DNA of 64,000 bases from Mycolicibacterium fortuitum subsp. fortuitum (lineage in GTDB: Bacteria; Actinomycetota; Actinomycetes; Mycobacteriales; Mycobacteriaceae), in contig NZ_AP025518.1 of the NCBI RefSeq assembly GCF_022179545.1, forward strand, positions 3,968,001 through 4,032,000, in the 5' to 3' direction. A program made the position numbers and the translations under genes. This document shows, piece by piece, positions 53,471-64,000 of the stretch. How positions within the stretch are numbered: the stretch's first letter is position 1; the number at the start of each line of letters is the position of its first letter. Under the pieces are notes generated by a model that saw only the letters and a program-made list of their open reading frames with translations, had not been told where the DNA came from and searched no databases.

Positions 53471-56400
53471 TCGGTCACCTCTTGCAACACCTCTCGTAAT
53501 GCGTCCAGCCACATCGCCTGCAGGGTGGCGATGTCCTCGGCAGGCAGGATGTCGGGCAGGGTCCGCCATTGAGTGCCGAGAACCGCCGATCCGTCGCGGT
53601 CGATCACCGCCGCCATGATCGTCAGTTCGTGGCGCACAGCGACATTCGGTTCGGGAATCGGGGTCACGCCGGTCTGCAATGACCGGTCCTGAAGCAGCGC
53701 GTGGTCGGCCGCATCCAACTCGATCCGGCCCAGGTAGTTCAGCAGCACCTGCGGATCCCGATGGGCGCCCAGGCGCCGGCCGGTGTCCTCGCGCAGGTAA
53801 CGCAGCAGACCGTAGTCGATTGCGTCGCCGGGGATCGCGGCAACCTGTGCCGCGACACCGCGCGCGTCGTCGGCAGTCAGCCGCAACGGATAGATCATGC
53901 TGAGCAAACCCGCGGTGTCCCCGGTGTCGACGTCACCGGACACCAGCGCATCTGAGCGGCCGTGGGTTTCCAGGGCCAACAGCGGCGGGGTGGTCGGCTG
54001 GTCGCGGTGGCGCCGCCAGTTGGTCAGGGCCCGGGCGGTGGCCGCGGCCAGCAACTCGGTCACCGGCATCGCGCCGGTGAGCAGCCGGGTGGTCAGCTCG
54101 GGGTCGGCGAAGGCCATCTTGATCGTCACATCGGCCATCCGGTCAGTGTCCGGATCCACCCGACGCGCACCGATGTCCGGATCGTCACCGTCGAACTGCT
54201 GCTCCCAGAAGCCGGAGGTGTCGAGGCCGGCGGCCCGCTCGGACAGCAACCGTGACCATTGCCGCAGCGAGGTGTGTTCCCGCACAGGTAGCGGCGTGCG
54301 ACCGGACGCCAGTGCGTGCCAGGCGTTTTCGAGTTCGCCGACCAGGATCCGCCATGACGCGGGATCCAGTGCCAGCACGTGGGCGCTGAGGATCAGCAGA
54401 CCACCGTCAGTCTGCGGGTGGTGCAACCACACGGCGTCGAGCATCGTCCCGGTCTCGGGATCGAGGCGCTGCACCGACACGTCAGCCTGTTCGGCCACCG
54501 CCGCAGTGAGCTCTCCCGAGCCGTCGGCCTCCGAGAGCACCTCGCCCGGAGCGTGCGGGACGAGGGTGAGGGTCTCGCGGTGCAACCGCGTGCGGAACAC
54601 CTCGTGTCCGTCGATCACGTTGCGCAGCAGGGCTTCGAGCTGCGCGCGGGTGGTCCCGGCCGGCAGCCGGAACACCTCCGTCTGTGCGAGCCGGCGGGGA
54701 TCACCGTATTGGTAGAGCCAGCGTCCGTTGGGCAGCAGTGGGATCGGGGTGGTCTCGGGTGCGACGTCGTCGGTTGCATCGTCGGCTTGCGCGGCGGCCG
54801 CCGCGTCGGCGTCGATCGCGGCCGCGAGTTCGCGAACAGTCGCGCAGTCCAGCATCAGCCGCGCGCGCAGCGCGACGCCGCGCCGCCGCACGGCCTGTAC
54901 CACCGACAACGCCACGATGCTGTCCAGCCCGAGATCGAGGAAGTCGGCGGTGACGTCGATCCCGGATCCGGCGGGCGTCCCCAGAACCTCGCCCAGCACC
55001 TCGGCGAGTACCCGCTCAGTCTCGGTGGCCGGCTGCTCGGAGCCTTCGGCAGACCCGCCGGTGCCGATCGCCGCCAGCGCGGCGTCGTCGACTTTGCCGT
55101 TGGTGGTCAACGGGATCTCGTCGACGGCGACGATGTGGTGAGGCACCAGATGCCTTGGCAGCGTGGTGGTCAGCATGCGCCGGAGCTCGGCCGTCGGAGC
55201 ATCCGAGACCACGTAGGCGACCAGTCGGGGACCGCTGCGGTGCTGGCGTACCGCGACGTGGGCGTGCCGCACGCCGGGGTGGCTGTGCAGGGTGGCGGCC
55301 ACCTCGCCGGGTTCGACCCGGAAGCCACGGATCTTGACCTGATCATCGCTGCGGCCCAAAAACTCAAGGGCTTTCGAGTCCGCTCGTCGCCGCACCACGT
55401 CACCGGTCCGGTACATGCGGGCACCGGGGGTGAACGGATCGGCGACGAACCGCGCGGCGGTCTCCCCCGGCCTGCCGAGGTAGCCGCGAGTCACTTGTCC
55501 ACCGGCCAGATACAGTTCGCCGTAGATGCCGTCGGGAACGGGACGCAACCACCGGTCGAGCACATACGCCGCGGTCGACTCGGTGGGGTGGCCGATGCAT
55601 GGCTGGGGATGTTCGGCGATGGCGGCGACGACGGCTTCCACCGTGGTCTCCGTCGGTCCGTAGCAGTTGTGTGCCGACATCCAGGTGCGCTCGCATTCGG
55701 CCTGGATCCCCTGCCAGGTCGCGGTGTCGATGGCCTCGCCACCGAGCGCGAGCACCGCCAACGGCACCCGGCTCAGCAGCCCCGCGGCCCGCAGCGAGGC
55801 GAACATCGACGGGGTGGTGTCGATCATGTCGATCGCGAAGCGTCCGATGGTGTCCACCAGCGCTTCGGCATCACGCTGCACGTCGTCGGAGACGATGTGC
55901 ACGGTGTGCCCGTCGAGCAGGGCCGCCAGTGGCTGCCAGGCCGCGTCGAACGTGAACGACCAGGCGTGGGCCACCCGCAGCGGACGGCCGAGACGCTTGG
56001 CCGCCGGCTGCAAAACCTGGTGGGCGTGATCGGCGCAATAGGCCAGCAGGGCCTGATGGGTGCCGATGACGCCCTTGGGTTTTCCGGTGGTGCCCGATGT
56101 GAACACGACGTAGGCGCCCTGCCCGGGATGTACCGTCGCGGGCCGGTAGTCGGCGCCGGGGTCGGAATCGACCGATGCCAGCAGGGTTTCATCGACGACG
56201 AGGGCGTGCCGGCCCGCGCCGATCTGGCGCAGGATCTCGGCCACCCGCTCGTCGGGCATGGCCGGATCGAGCGGCACGATCATCGCGCCTGCCTTGAGCA
56301 CCGCGAGCATCGCCACGACGTAGTCGGGACCGCGGCGCAACCGGATCGGGACCGGCGTCTCCCCGTCCACGCCCCGGCGGATCAGCTCGGCGGCCAGACG

Positions 56401-57894
56401 ATCGGCAGCGGCGTCGAGCTCCCGATAGCTCAGTTCTCCGTTGTCCCAACTCAATGCCACCGAACCGAGCCGTTCCTCGGCGTTGTGGCTGAAGGCGGTG
56501 TGAAAGCCGGTGTGGGAGCGGTCTTCACCGGCAACGGATGTGGCGGCACCCGGCTGCGGGTCGGTGTCGAGCGTGACGGCGACCTCGCGCAGCGGACGTT
56601 CCCAGCGCTCCAAAAGTCGTTGTACCACAGTGAGCACGCGCAGCCCGAGGTCACGGGCATCGAGCGGTCCCAGTGCACCGTCGAGGGTTTCGACGAGCAC
56701 GGTGAGCCGGCCGTGGGTGGGATGCGCGGCGATCGTGACCGGGAAGTGCGACAGGCTCTCCAACGCCGACGGTCGCAGTACTGCCCCACCGAGATCGAAC
56801 TCGTCGCTGCCGACCAGCCCGCCCGGAGGGAAGTTCTCGTAGACCAGCAGTGTGTCGTACAGCTCGCCGATACCGCCGAGCGAACGCAACTCGGTATGGC
56901 TGAGGTAGCTGTGTTCGCGCAGCTCGGCAGCTTCGCGCTGTAACGCCAGACATTGAGCCCCGACCGGCAGGCCGGGGTCGACCCGGACCCGCAACGGCAC
57001 GGTGTTGATGAACAGGCCGACCATCGACTCGACCCCGGCCAGCTCGTCCGGACGCCCGGAGACCGTGACCCCGTACACCACGTCGGTGCGGTCGGTGAAC
57101 ACCGAAAGGATTGTCGCCCAGGCCATCTGGAACAAGGTGTTGACGGTCACGCCTCGGCTGCGGGCCGCTTCGAAGATCGCGGTGGACTGCTGCTCGTCGA
57201 GGTTCACCTCGGTGCGCGACGGCAGTCCCGGTTCGGTCTCCCGCCCGGCCAGCACCGGAGACAACAGCGTGGGGGCATCCATGCCGTACAGATGGGCCTG
57301 CCAGCGCGCCCGGCTGGCCTGCTGATCGCGCCCGGCCAACCAGCCGATGTAGTCGCGGTACGGGCGCACCGTGGACGGCAGTGCGGTCACCTCACCCTTT
57401 GCGCCGTACAGGGCGAGCAGTTCACCGACGAAGACCGGCAGTGACCAGCCGTCGATCGCGATGTGGTGGGCGACGATCACCAGACGCCAACGCAGGTCCG
57501 GCTTCTCGATGAGCAGGAACCGAAGCAACGGTCCACGGCCCAGGTTGAACCGCCGGGCACGTTCCTCGGCTTCCAGAGCGACGGCCTGCTCGTCATCGGC
57601 CTGCACCTGCCGCCAGGGCAATTCGATCGCGGACGGAACCACGGCGACCGGACGGCTCAGGTTGCCCTGGAAGAAGCTGGCGCGCAGGTTCGGGTGACGC
57701 ACCAGCATCGCCTCTGCGCAGGCGCGCAGCAGCTGCGGGTCGAGCGCCCCGTCGATGTCGGCGGCCATCGCGATGACGTAGGGATCAGCTCCCTCGTCCC
57801 CTTCGGTGAGGCCGGCCAGCGAGTAGAGCCCTTGCTGCAGTGGGCTGAGCGCCAAGACGTCCTCGACGCCCGGCGGGGTCCCCGTCGTGGTCAT
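53467..57894 (-). CDS. mbtF: Mycobactin NRPS MbtF: condensation, adenylation, carrier, epimerase-like
   Basis: About 1475 residues from ATG 57894 (four-base overlap with mbtE). Domains: condensation about 10-440 with H143-H144-x3-D148-G (HHIAIDG); adenylation about 460-960 with A3 [12 protein letters not shown]5 YGPTETTV, A7 YRTGD and A10 TNGKVD; carrier about 1000-1065 with LGLDS; and an epimerase-like C-terminal domain about 1080-1475 with [18 protein letters not shown]. It adds the terminal (hydroxy)lysine that becomes cyclic. The E-like domain has AHxxxDP in place of HHxxxDG, and so its activity is doubtful. Confidence 0.95.
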   Translation of the reverse strand: MTTTGTPPGVEDVLALSPLQQGLYSLAGLTEGDEGADPYVIAMAADIDGALDPQLLRACAEAMLVRHPNLRASFFQGNLSRPVAVVPSAIELPWRQVQADDEQAVALEAEERARRFNLGRGPLLRFLLIEKPDLRWRLVIVAHHIAIDGWSLPVFVGELLALYGAKGEVTALPSTVRPYRDYIGWLAGRDQQASRARWQAHLYGMDAPTLLSPVLAGRETEPGLPSRTEVNLDEQQSTAIFEAARSRGVTVNTLFQMAWATILSVFTDRTDVVYGVTVSGRPDELAGVESMVGLFINTVPLRVRVDPGLPVGAQCLALQREAAELREHSYLSHTELRSLGGIGELYDTLLVYENFPPGGLVGSDEFDLGGAVLRPSALESLSHFPVTIAAHPTHGRLTVLVETLDGALGPLDARDLGLRVLTVVQRLLERWERPLREVAVTLDTDPQPGAATSVAGEDRSHTGFHTAFSHNAEERLGSVALSWDNGELSYRELDAAADRLAAELIRRGVDGETPVPIRLRRGPDYVVAMLAVLKAGAMIVPLDPAMPDERVAEILRQIGAGRHALVVDETLLASVDSDPGADYRPATVHPGQGAYVVFTSGTTGKPKGVIGTHQALLAYCADHAHQVLQPAAKRLGRPLRVAHAWSFTFDAAWQPLAALLDGHTVHIVSDDVQRDAEALVDTIGRFAIDMIDTTPSMFASLRAAGLLSRVPLAVLALGGEAIDTATWQGIQAECERTWMSAHNCYGPTETTVEAVVAAIAEHPQPCIGHPTESTAAYVLDRWLRPVPDGIYGELYLAGGQVTRGYLGRPGETAARFVADPFTPGARMYRTGDVVRRRADSKALEFLGRSDDQVKIRGFRVEPGEVAATLHSHPGVRHAHVAVRQHRSGPRLVAYVVSDAPTAELRRMLTTTLPRHLVPHHIVAVDEIPLTTNGKVDDAALAAIGTGGSAEGSEQPATETERVLAEVLGEVLGTPAGSGIDVTADFLDLGLDSIVALSVVQAVRRRGVALRARLMLDCATVRELAAAIDADAAAAAQADDATDDVAPETTPIPLLPNGRWLYQYGDPRRLAQTEVFRLPAGTTRAQLEALLRNVIDGHEVFRTRLHRETLTLVPHAPGEVLSEADGSGELTAAVAEQADVSVQRLDPETGTMLDAVWLHHPQTDGGLLILSAHVLALDPASWRILVGELENAWHALASGRTPLPVREHTSLRQWSRLLSERAAGLDTSGFWEQQFDGDDPDIGARRVDPDTDRMADVTIKMAFADPELTTRLLTGAMPVTELLAAATARALTNWRRHRDQPTTPPLLALETHGRSDALVSGDVDTGDTAGLLSMIYPLRLTADDARGVAAQVAAIPGDAIDYGLLRYLREDTGRRLGAHRDPQVLLNYLGRIELDAADHALLQDRSLQTGVTPIPEPNVAVRHELTIMAAVIDRDGSAVLGTQWRTLPDILPAEDIATLQAMWLDALREVLQEVTE

Positions 57895-60800
57895 GTCGAG
57901 ATTCCTTGGTCCTGGCCCCATCCCGCGGTCAGTGCGGCCAGTTCGTCAGGCGAGAGACCGGACGCGGACATCGGCTCGTGATGGACGTCGGTGGTTCGGC
58001 CGTTGACGCCCGCGGCATCGACCGCGGCAGCCAGGTCGGCCAGCCCCGGATGCTCGAACACCATGCGGGCCGTCATCGCCACACCGGCATCCCTGGCCCG
58101 TGCGGCGAGCTGCACGGCCAGGATGCTGTCGCCGCCGAGGGTGAAGAAGTCGTCGTACCGGCCCACGTCGGTGACGCCGAGCAGAGCCACCAGCATCGCC
58201 GCCAACGTCTCCTCGGTGGGGGTGGCCGGCGGCTCGGACGGCGCCGTGGCGCGCGCCGACGGCCGGGTCAGCGTTGCCGGTTCGATGGTGTCGACGACAG
58301 TCAGCACGGCATCGGCGAACTCCTCCGGGAGCGCCGACCGGGCTGTGTGCAGGGCTGTTTCGGTGTCGACGGTTCCCGGCTCGAGCACCAGATAGCCGGC
58401 GAGCGTCGGGATGCCGCGACCTTCCCAGTAGCGGGTCGCTGCGGCGGCAACCCCGTCGAGTGCTTCCAGCGCCGCTTGCAGACGCGGCTCGCCACGGGTG
58501 ACCGGCTCCAGCCTGCCGTCTGTGGTCCAGCGGCCCCGGTCACCGGTGCGGTACAGCCGTCCGTCCCCGAACGGGTTGGGTGCGAAGCGGTCCGCACCGA
58601 CTCCCGCTGCGGCACCGTCTGCTTCGTCGACCGAACCACCGGCGTAGTAGATATCGCCCACCACTCCGATACCCGCCGGCTGTCGCCACTCATCGAGCAC
58701 ATAGACCCGGTCGGCGCCGTCGGTCTGCGGCAGCCCTGCCGGCGGCACCGCCTTGCGACTCCAGTCGTCGACCAACAGCTCGCGCTCGGCCGCGTCGACA
58801 ACTGCGATGTCACGCACCGTCTGATCGGCGTCGTCGGCGAACGCCCCGACGATGCGATGCAGCCAGCCCACGAGACGCTGCGCTGTGGCGGCTTCGTAGA
58901 GCTCGGTGCGGTAGATGACGGTCCCGCGGTATCCCGCGGAGGCCTCGGCGAAGAAGTTCAGCGACAGGTCGGCATGCGCCACGTCGAAGGTGGGTTCCAG
59001 TGCCGTGAAACGTGTTTCGCCGTCGGGGCCGGAGTCGATGACCTGCTCGGGCGGGAGATCTTCACGCACGTGGACCACCACGCCGAACAGCGGGTTGCGC
59101 GAGAGCGATCGCACCGGGCTCACCGCGTCGACCACGCGGTCGAACGGCAGATCTTGGTTCTTGTAAGCCGCGAGCGCCATGTCGCGCGAACGGCGCAACA
59201 CCTCGCGCAGAGTGGGGTTGCCGGACAGGTCGTTGCGCAGCACCACGATGTTGATGAAGAACCCGATGAGGGCGTCCAATTCGGGTGCGGTGCGGCCGGC
59301 GACGGGCGTGCCCAGCGCGATATCAGTGCCCTGCCCGGCTTTGTGCAGGGCGATTGCGACCGCGGCTTGCAGCACCATGAACTCGGTGACGCCGAGCTCC
59401 CGGGCGAGCTCGACGAGCTTGCCGCGGATCGCCGCATCGATGGTGAAATCGAGCGCCTTGCCCTCGCCGGTCGGTACCGGCGGGCGCGGGAAGTCCGGCT
59501 GCAGACCGTTCTCGACATCGGGGTCGGCCGAGAGGCCGGCCAGTTGCTTTGTCCAGTAGTCGCGTTGCTCACCGATCCGCTCGCTGTCCCCCGCGAGTAC
59601 TTCGGCCTGCCAGTCCGCGAAGTCGGCATACTGCACCGGCAACGGCGCCCAGTCGGGAGATCCACCGGTCCTGCGGGCGTGGTAGGCGGTCATCAGATCG
59701 GTGAACAGCACCGCACCCGACCAGTGATCGGCGGCGATGTGGTGCACCACCAGCGACAGCACATGCTGCGCACGCGAAGAGCAGGAATCACCTGAGTAGC
59801 CGAGCGATAATATCGCAGCCCGGATCGGCCACTCGTTCTCCAGATCGAAGCAGTACCGTCGCTCGGCATCGAGTTCGTCCTGCAACCAGTCCTCACCGGA
59901 GCCGGCGGCACGGCGGACCGTCACCGGTCCGGCGGGGTTCACGACCTGATAAGGGACACCGTCGATTTCGCGGTACGTGGTGCGCAGGATCTCGTGCCGG
60001 GCCACCACGTCACCGACCGCGGATGCCAGAGCTTCGACATCGCACGGTCCGGTGAGCCGGGCCGCGAAGGGCACGTTGTTGACCGGGTTCGGTCCGTCGA
60101 TACGGAACTGGAACCACTGCCGGTGCTGGGCCGCCGACATCTGCGATGGTTCGTCGTGCCGGCCCGCCACGATCGCGGGTAGACCGGCTCCGACGCCGGA
60201 CGCCCGAAGCTCGTCGACCCGTGCGGCCAAGCCCGCCACCGTGGCGTTCTCGAACACGTCGGCCACCCCGAGTTCGACCCCACATCGGGCCCTCACCGCG
60301 GCGACCAGTTTGGTGGCCAGCAGCGAGTGACCGCCGAGATCGAAGAACGAATCGTCCGCGCCGACCCCGTCACGCTCGAGCAATTCGCCGAACAGCGCGA
60401 CGATCTCGTGTTCGGTCTCGGTTTCCGGGGCACGGAATTCAGTGGCAGAGCGGATCTCCGGCTCGGGCAGCGCCCGGCGGTCGATCTTGCCGTGCGCGGT
60501 GATCGGGATCTCGGGCAGTTCGACGAACGCCGCCGGGACCATGTACTCGGGCAGAGCGGCGGTCACCCGCGCCCGGATCCGGTCGACTTCCACCCGCTCG
60601 GCGCCGGCCGCGGGCGTGATGTAGGCGACCAGGCTCTTGCCCAGTGAAGGTAGATCGCTCACGACGACCACGGCCTGCCCCACCGACGGGTCGACGGAGA
60701 TGGCCGCGGAGACCTCGCCGAGTTCGATGCGGAAACCACGGACCTTGACCTGCTCGTCGGCGCGGCCGACGAATTCGATGTCACCGTCGGCGTTGCGCCG

Positions 60801-63377
60801 GGCCAGGTCACCAGACCGGTACATCCGCCCGCCGGGATTGAACGGGTCGGCGACGAACCGTTCGGCTGTCAGCCGCGGACGGTCGTGGTAGCCGTGCGCC
60901 ACATGCGTTCCGCCGATGTAGATCTCGCCGATCACCCCGACCGGGACAGGTTGCAGCGCATCGTCGAGCAGATGGATGGTGGTGTTGATCTTCGGAGTGC
61001 CGATGGGCACGATCCGGGCGCCCTGCTTGCCCTCCACCTTGTAGCGCGTGCAGTTGAGAACCGTTTCGGTGGGGCCGTAGAAATTGTGCAACAGCGCGTC
61101 GAATGTGGACCGGAACTTGTCGGCGATCTCCCCCGGCAGCGCCTCGCCTCCGATCGGCACGCGCTGCAAGGTGCGCCACTCGTTGACGCCGGGCAGAGAC
61201 AGGAACAGGCCCAGCAGCGACGGGACGAAGTGCATCGAGGTGATGCCCTCGTCGCGGAGCAGATCGGTGAGGTATCCGATGTCACCGAGTCCGCCCGGTT
61301 TCGGGATCACCAGGCGCGCACCGGCGGCGAGCATGCCGAAGATCTCGCCGATCGACACATCGAAGCTCTGCGACGCGACCTGCAGCAGTCGTTCGTCCTC
61401 GCTCACCTGGTAATCGCCGCCGAACCACACGAAATACTCCGCGATCGGCCGGTGCGGCACCGGCACACCCTTGGGCAGGCCGGTCGAGCCCGAGGTGTAG
61501 ATCAGGTACGCGGTGTTGTCGGGGTGCAACGGACGGACCCGCTCGGCATCGGTCGGATCGGTCGCCGGATACTCCGCCAGACCGTCGACCGGTTCCCGCA
61601 GAATGGTTTTCGGGTCGGAGTCGGAGAGGATGTAGGTGAGCCGGTCCTCGGGGTACGTCGGGTCGACCGGCAGGTACACCGCGCCCGCCTTGACGATGCC
61701 GAGGGCGGTGATGACGAGCTCCGGTGATTTCTCCAAGAGCACGGCGACTCGGTCCTCGGTACCGATCCCCTGCTCGATCAGCCAGTGCGCCACCCGGTTC
61801 GCCGACTCGTTGATCTCGCGGTAACTGTAGTGACGTCCCTCGTAGACCACCGCGATCGCGTCGGGGGTACGGGCAGCTTGCTCGGTGACCAGCGTCGCCA
61901 ATGTGGTTGCCGGCGTGTCGAACTGCTCTCCGGTCGACACCGCGCGCATCCACTCGGCGTCTTCGGCGGTGAACAGGTCCAGCCGTGCCAGCGGCTTGTC
62001 GGGCTCGGCGAGTGCACTGTCGAGCAGCACGGCGAAGTGCCGCAGCATCTGCGCGGCCAGATCGGCATCCATCACCTCGGTGAGGTGCTCGGCCTCGACC
62101 ACCGCGCCGTCGGCGTCGAGTTCGACCATGAAACCCAATGGCAGCTGGGTGTGCTGGCCGCGCAGGTCGGCACGCTCGCACGTCACGCCGTCCGGGCGGA
62201 ACCCACCACCGTCGGACTCGCGGAACCCGAAGCTGACCCGGGTCATCCGCTCGGCACCATGGCGCCGGTCCGGGTTGAGTTCGGCCACCACCCGGTCGAG
62301 ATTGACCCGCTGATGCGCGAACGCACCGATGGCTGTGTCGCGGGTGGCCTCGACGAGGTCGCGGAATCCGGCGCTGCCCTGCGGCCGCAGTCGCATCGCG
62401 ACCGTGTTGCCGTAGTAGCCGATGGTTTCGTCGGTGTCGCGGTTCAGAACCGGCGTGGCGACCAGGAAATCGCCGGTGTGGGTATAGCGGTAGACGAGTG
62501 CGCCGAACGCCGCGAGCAGCACCATGTACGGCGTGGCGCCGGTCTCGCGGGCCAATGCCGACACCTGTCGGACGGTCTCGGCGGGCAACCGGACCGTGCT
62601 GCGCTGGGACCGAAAACCGCTGGGCACCACCGAACCCGCGGGACCGGGCAGCTCCAGTGGCTCAGGCGGGTCGGCCAGCACCTCACGCCAGTACGCCAGA
62701 TCTTCGTCGCCGCCGCCGGTGCCGGCCACCGGTACGCGCGGTGTCTCGGCGAGTTGCGCCCCGCCGTAGGCACGGGTGAGATCGGTGAAGAACACCCGCC
62801 ACGAGCCGTCGTCCCAGGCGATGTGGTGCGCCACCAGCAGCATCACGTGTTCACTCGGACCGGTCTTGATCAGCGTGATCCGCAGCGGAGAGTCAGCGCT
62901 CAGGTCGAAGGCTGCGCCGAACTCACGCTGCGCCAGCACCTCGAGACGCAGCTTGCGAGCCCGGGCGGACTTGTCGGACAGGTCATGGACCGTCCACCCC
63001 GGGGTCAAATCGTCGTGCACCGTTGCCGTCGGTTCGCCGTTCTCGTCGGCGTGGTAGGTGGTGCGCAGGATCGGATGCCGCCGGGCCACCGCGTTCAGGG
63101 CGTCGTGCAGCTTCTCGGCATCGATCACCCCATCCAGCCGGTAGGACAGGCAGATGTTGAGCAGCACCCCGCTGGGATCGAATCCCTGCACGAACCACAT
63201 CCGGCGCTGCCCGTCCGACAGCACCGTGGGATCGACCGGTGCGGTGTCGGCGCCTGCTCGACCGGACTCCCCCGGTGCTGAGGCCAGGCCCCGCTCGGCA
63301 AGCTTGCGCCGCATCAGCTCCAGACGCGCGTCAGAGGAGCGGGGGGCCGCCGAATCGGCACTAACCATGTCAGTCAC
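57891..63377 (-). CDS. mbtE: Mycobactin NRPS MbtE: C-A-T-C-(truncated A)-T
   Basis: 1828 residues from GTG 63377; a GAAGGAAG stretch lies about nine bases before it (an ATG at 63368 is the alternative). Domains: condensation 1 about 45-480 with H184-H185-x3-D189; adenylation about 490-980 with [11 protein letters not shown] (627-637), YGPTETV, YRSGD, K964 in HGKIDRR; carrier with LGGHSLL (S1018); condensation 2 about 1080-1530 with HHIAADH (1212-1218); a shortened adenylation remnant about 1530-1720; a second carrier with LGGDS (S1751). It loads and adds lysine in mycobactin assembly. The remnant keeps motifs equivalent to A6-A8 but lacks A1-A5 and the A10 lysine. Confidence 0.95.
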   Translation of the reverse strand: MTDMVSADSAAPRSSDARLELMRRKLAERGLASAPGESGRAGADTAPVDPTVLSDGQRRMWFVQGFDPSGVLLNICLSYRLDGVIDAEKLHDALNAVARRHPILRTTYHADENGEPTATVHDDLTPGWTVHDLSDKSARARKLRLEVLAQREFGAAFDLSADSPLRITLIKTGPSEHVMLLVAHHIAWDDGSWRVFFTDLTRAYGGAQLAETPRVPVAGTGGGDEDLAYWREVLADPPEPLELPGPAGSVVPSGFRSQRSTVRLPAETVRQVSALARETGATPYMVLLAAFGALVYRYTHTGDFLVATPVLNRDTDETIGYYGNTVAMRLRPQGSAGFRDLVEATRDTAIGAFAHQRVNLDRVVAELNPDRRHGAERMTRVSFGFRESDGGGFRPDGVTCERADLRGQHTQLPLGFMVELDADGAVVEAEHLTEVMDADLAAQMLRHFAVLLDSALAEPDKPLARLDLFTAEDAEWMRAVSTGEQFDTPATTLATLVTEQAARTPDAIAVVYEGRHYSYREINESANRVAHWLIEQGIGTEDRVAVLLEKSPELVITALGIVKAGAVYLPVDPTYPEDRLTYILSDSDPKTILREPVDGLAEYPATDPTDAERVRPLHPDNTAYLIYTSGSTGLPKGVPVPHRPIAEYFVWFGGDYQVSEDERLLQVASQSFDVSIGEIFGMLAAGARLVIPKPGGLGDIGYLTDLLRDEGITSMHFVPSLLGLFLSLPGVNEWRTLQRVPIGGEALPGEIADKFRSTFDALLHNFYGPTETVLNCTRYKVEGKQGARIVPIGTPKINTTIHLLDDALQPVPVGVIGEIYIGGTHVAHGYHDRPRLTAERFVADPFNPGGRMYRSGDLARRNADGDIEFVGRADEQVKVRGFRIELGEVSAAISVDPSVGQAVVVVSDLPSLGKSLVAYITPAAGAERVEVDRIRARVTAALPEYMVPAAFVELPEIPITAHGKIDRRALPEPEIRSATEFRAPETETEHEIVALFGELLERDGVGADDSFFDLGGHSLLATKLVAAVRARCGVELGVADVFENATVAGLAARVDELRASGVGAGLPAIVAGRHDEPSQMSAAQHRQWFQFRIDGPNPVNNVPFAARLTGPCDVEALASAVGDVVARHEILRTTYREIDGVPYQVVNPAGPVTVRRAAGSGEDWLQDELDAERRYCFDLENEWPIRAAILSLGYSGDSCSSRAQHVLSLVVHHIAADHWSGAVLFTDLMTAYHARRTGGSPDWAPLPVQYADFADWQAEVLAGDSERIGEQRDYWTKQLAGLSADPDVENGLQPDFPRPPVPTGEGKALDFTIDAAIRGKLVELARELGVTEFMVLQAAVAIALHKAGQGTDIALGTPVAGRTAPELDALIGFFINIVVLRNDLSGNPTLREVLRRSRDMALAAYKNQDLPFDRVVDAVSPVRSLSRNPLFGVVVHVREDLPPEQVIDSGPDGETRFTALEPTFDVAHADLSLNFFAEASAGYRGTVIYRTELYEAATAQRLVGWLHRIVGAFADDADQTVRDIAVVDAAERELLVDDWSRKAVPPAGLPQTDGADRVYVLDEWRQPAGIGVVGDIYYAGGSVDEADGAAAGVGADRFAPNPFGDGRLYRTGDRGRWTTDGRLEPVTRGEPRLQAALEALDGVAAAATRYWEGRGIPTLAGYLVLEPGTVDTETALHTARSALPEEFADAVLTVVDTIEPATLTRPSARATAPSEPPATPTEETLAAMLVALLGVTDVGRYDDFFTLGGDSILAVQLAARARDAGVAMTARMVFEHPGLADLAAAVDAAGVNGRTTDVHHEPMSASGLSPDELAALTAGWGQDQGIST

Positions 63378-64000
63378 GCGAAAATGCTTCCTTCTCAGGT
63401 CTTTCCAAATGCTCGATCAGCTCGGCGGCAGTGGCGCCGCCGAGAATGGTGGCAAGTGGCACTGACCGGCCAGTTGCCTTCTTCAGCTTCTTGCGCAGGT
63501 CGATCGCCAACAGCGAGTCGACGCCGAGATCCAGCAGCGACGTCCCCAGATCCAGCCCGGTGGTGTCGTCCAGCTTCAGCACTGCCGCCAAGGCGATCCG
63601 CATCGCGCCGGTGGGATCGGCGGCTTCAGCGGTGGCGGTGTTGTCCTGCAGTGCACCCGCAGCGGCACCGGCCGCACCGGGACGAGCGGCTGCCCCGAGG
63701 AAGGTCTGCAGCCGCGCCGCGTCGGCGGCGAACACCAGCGGATCGGCCGGATAGTCGCGCAGCCCGGCCTCCACCGCCAGGTCGGGCGCCATGGCCCGTA
63801 GCCCGGAGCGCTCGACCCGGCTGACCTCACCGGAATCGATGATTCCGTCCCCCGGCCACAGTCCCCAGCGCACCGAGGTGCACTGCCTGCCCTGTTCGCG
63901 CAGCTGCCCGCCGAGCGCATCGAGTAGGCGGTTGGCCGCTGAGTAGGCGGCATGACCGCTTCCACCCCACAGTCCGGACACCGACGAGCACAACATGATT
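63370..64000 (-). CDS. mbtD: Mycobactin polyketide synthase MbtD, C-terminal part (truncated by window edge)
   Basis: Only the C-terminal ~210 residues are inside the window. They carry the end of a ketoreductase domain (SSVSGLWGGSGHAAYSAANRLLDAL with catalytic Ser and Tyr) and a carrier domain (LGVDSLLAIDLRKKL, phosphopantetheine Ser). MbtD is the PKS that builds the acyl part of mycobactin together with MbtC. The stop overlaps the MbtE GTG by 8 bases. The order D-E-F-G-H on the minus strand is the canonical mbt order. The remaining mbt genes (A, B, C, I, J) must lie beyond the window. Confidence 0.93.
   Translation of the reverse strand, partial: IMLCSSVSGLWGGSGHAAYSAANRLLDALGGQLREQGRQCTSVRWGLWPGDGIIDSGEVSRVERSGLRAMAPDLAVEAGLRDYPADPLVFAADAARLQTFLGAAARPGAAGAAAGALQDNTATAEAADPTGAMRIALAAVLKLDDTTGLDLGTSLLDLGVDSLLAIDLRKKLKKATGRSVPLATILGGATAAELIEHLERPEKEAFSRD

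Noticed and set aside
52772..57444. Long plus-strand frames across mbtG, mbtF and mbtE
   Set aside because: They are antisense shadows caused by high GC at third codon positions of the NRPS genes and show no domain pattern.
1..64000. CRISPR array, prophage or insertion sequence
   Set aside because: No regularly spaced direct repeats, transposase or integrase-like proteins, or phage structural genes were seen on either strand.

Overview
The window is a 64 kb piece of chromosome from a mycobacterium, most likely a fast-growing Mycolicibacterium-type species. Evidence: high GC with GC-rich third codon positions, many GTG starts and apparent leaderless starts, a mycobactin (mbt) siderophore cluster, decaprenyl diphosphate synthase, a smtB-zur pair, T7SS substrates of the EspA/EspC/EspD type, and gene order that follows, from memory, M. 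tuberculosis Rv2314c to Rv2381c with insertions and losses. No IS element, prophage, CRISPR array or rRNA was seen; there is one tRNA (Asn).

Layout. 1-2.1 kb: end of a thiamine diphosphate enzyme and a sodium:solute symporter. 2.1-9.8 kb: a small membrane protein, the TldE/TldD peptidase pair, a P-loop kinase, a Tat-exported sulfatase, an SDR and a secreted cutinase. 10-13.1 kb: UspABC-like sugar importer. 13.2-19.5 kb: DUF4349 protein, an ECF-type importer (EcfT plus a fused membrane/double-ATPase protein), a divergent MarR regulator with a clear palindromic operator and an MFS exporter, then a DUF1275 protein. 19.7-24 kb: phytase-like lipoprotein with a VIT metal transporter, an acyl-CoA oxidase-like enzyme, and LppP. 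24-31.7 kb: tRNA-Asn, small conserved proteins, DnaG, a DUF4190/PknH-sensor-like protein, Dgt and a TPM-domain membrane protein. 31.6-33.9 kb: HxlR regulator with a divergent SDR-alcohol dehydrogenase pair.

33.9-44.8 kb is housekeeping: glycyl-tRNA synthetase, the zinc regulators smtB-zur, Nudix, a conserved protein, decaprenyl diphosphate synthase, RecO, divergent amidase AmiA2, and a tightly overlapping run phoH-ybeY-CBS protein-cytidine deaminase-like-era. 45.1-48.4 kb holds the most interesting island: an EspA/E-like, an EspC-like and an EspD-like gene in an operon, with a divergent proline-rich membrane protein, placed between phoH and rsmE rather than at a recognised esp locus. 48.5-51.4 kb: rsmE, dnaJ2, hrcA. 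51.6-64 kb: the distal mycobactin cluster on the minus strand in the order mbtD (partial), mbtE, mbtF, mbtG, mbtH, with stop/start overlaps throughout.

Regulation read from the sequence: a MarR palindrome upstream of the MarR-MFS operon; an smtB promoter whose -35, -10 and start codon match a leaderless consensus, with one palindrome between -35 and -10 and a second, Zur-box-like one over the start; a weak HxlR-type palindrome; and a 57-bp stem-loop repeat present twice in opposite orientation. Statements about family membership and M. tuberculosis counterparts come from memory of those proteins, not from a search.
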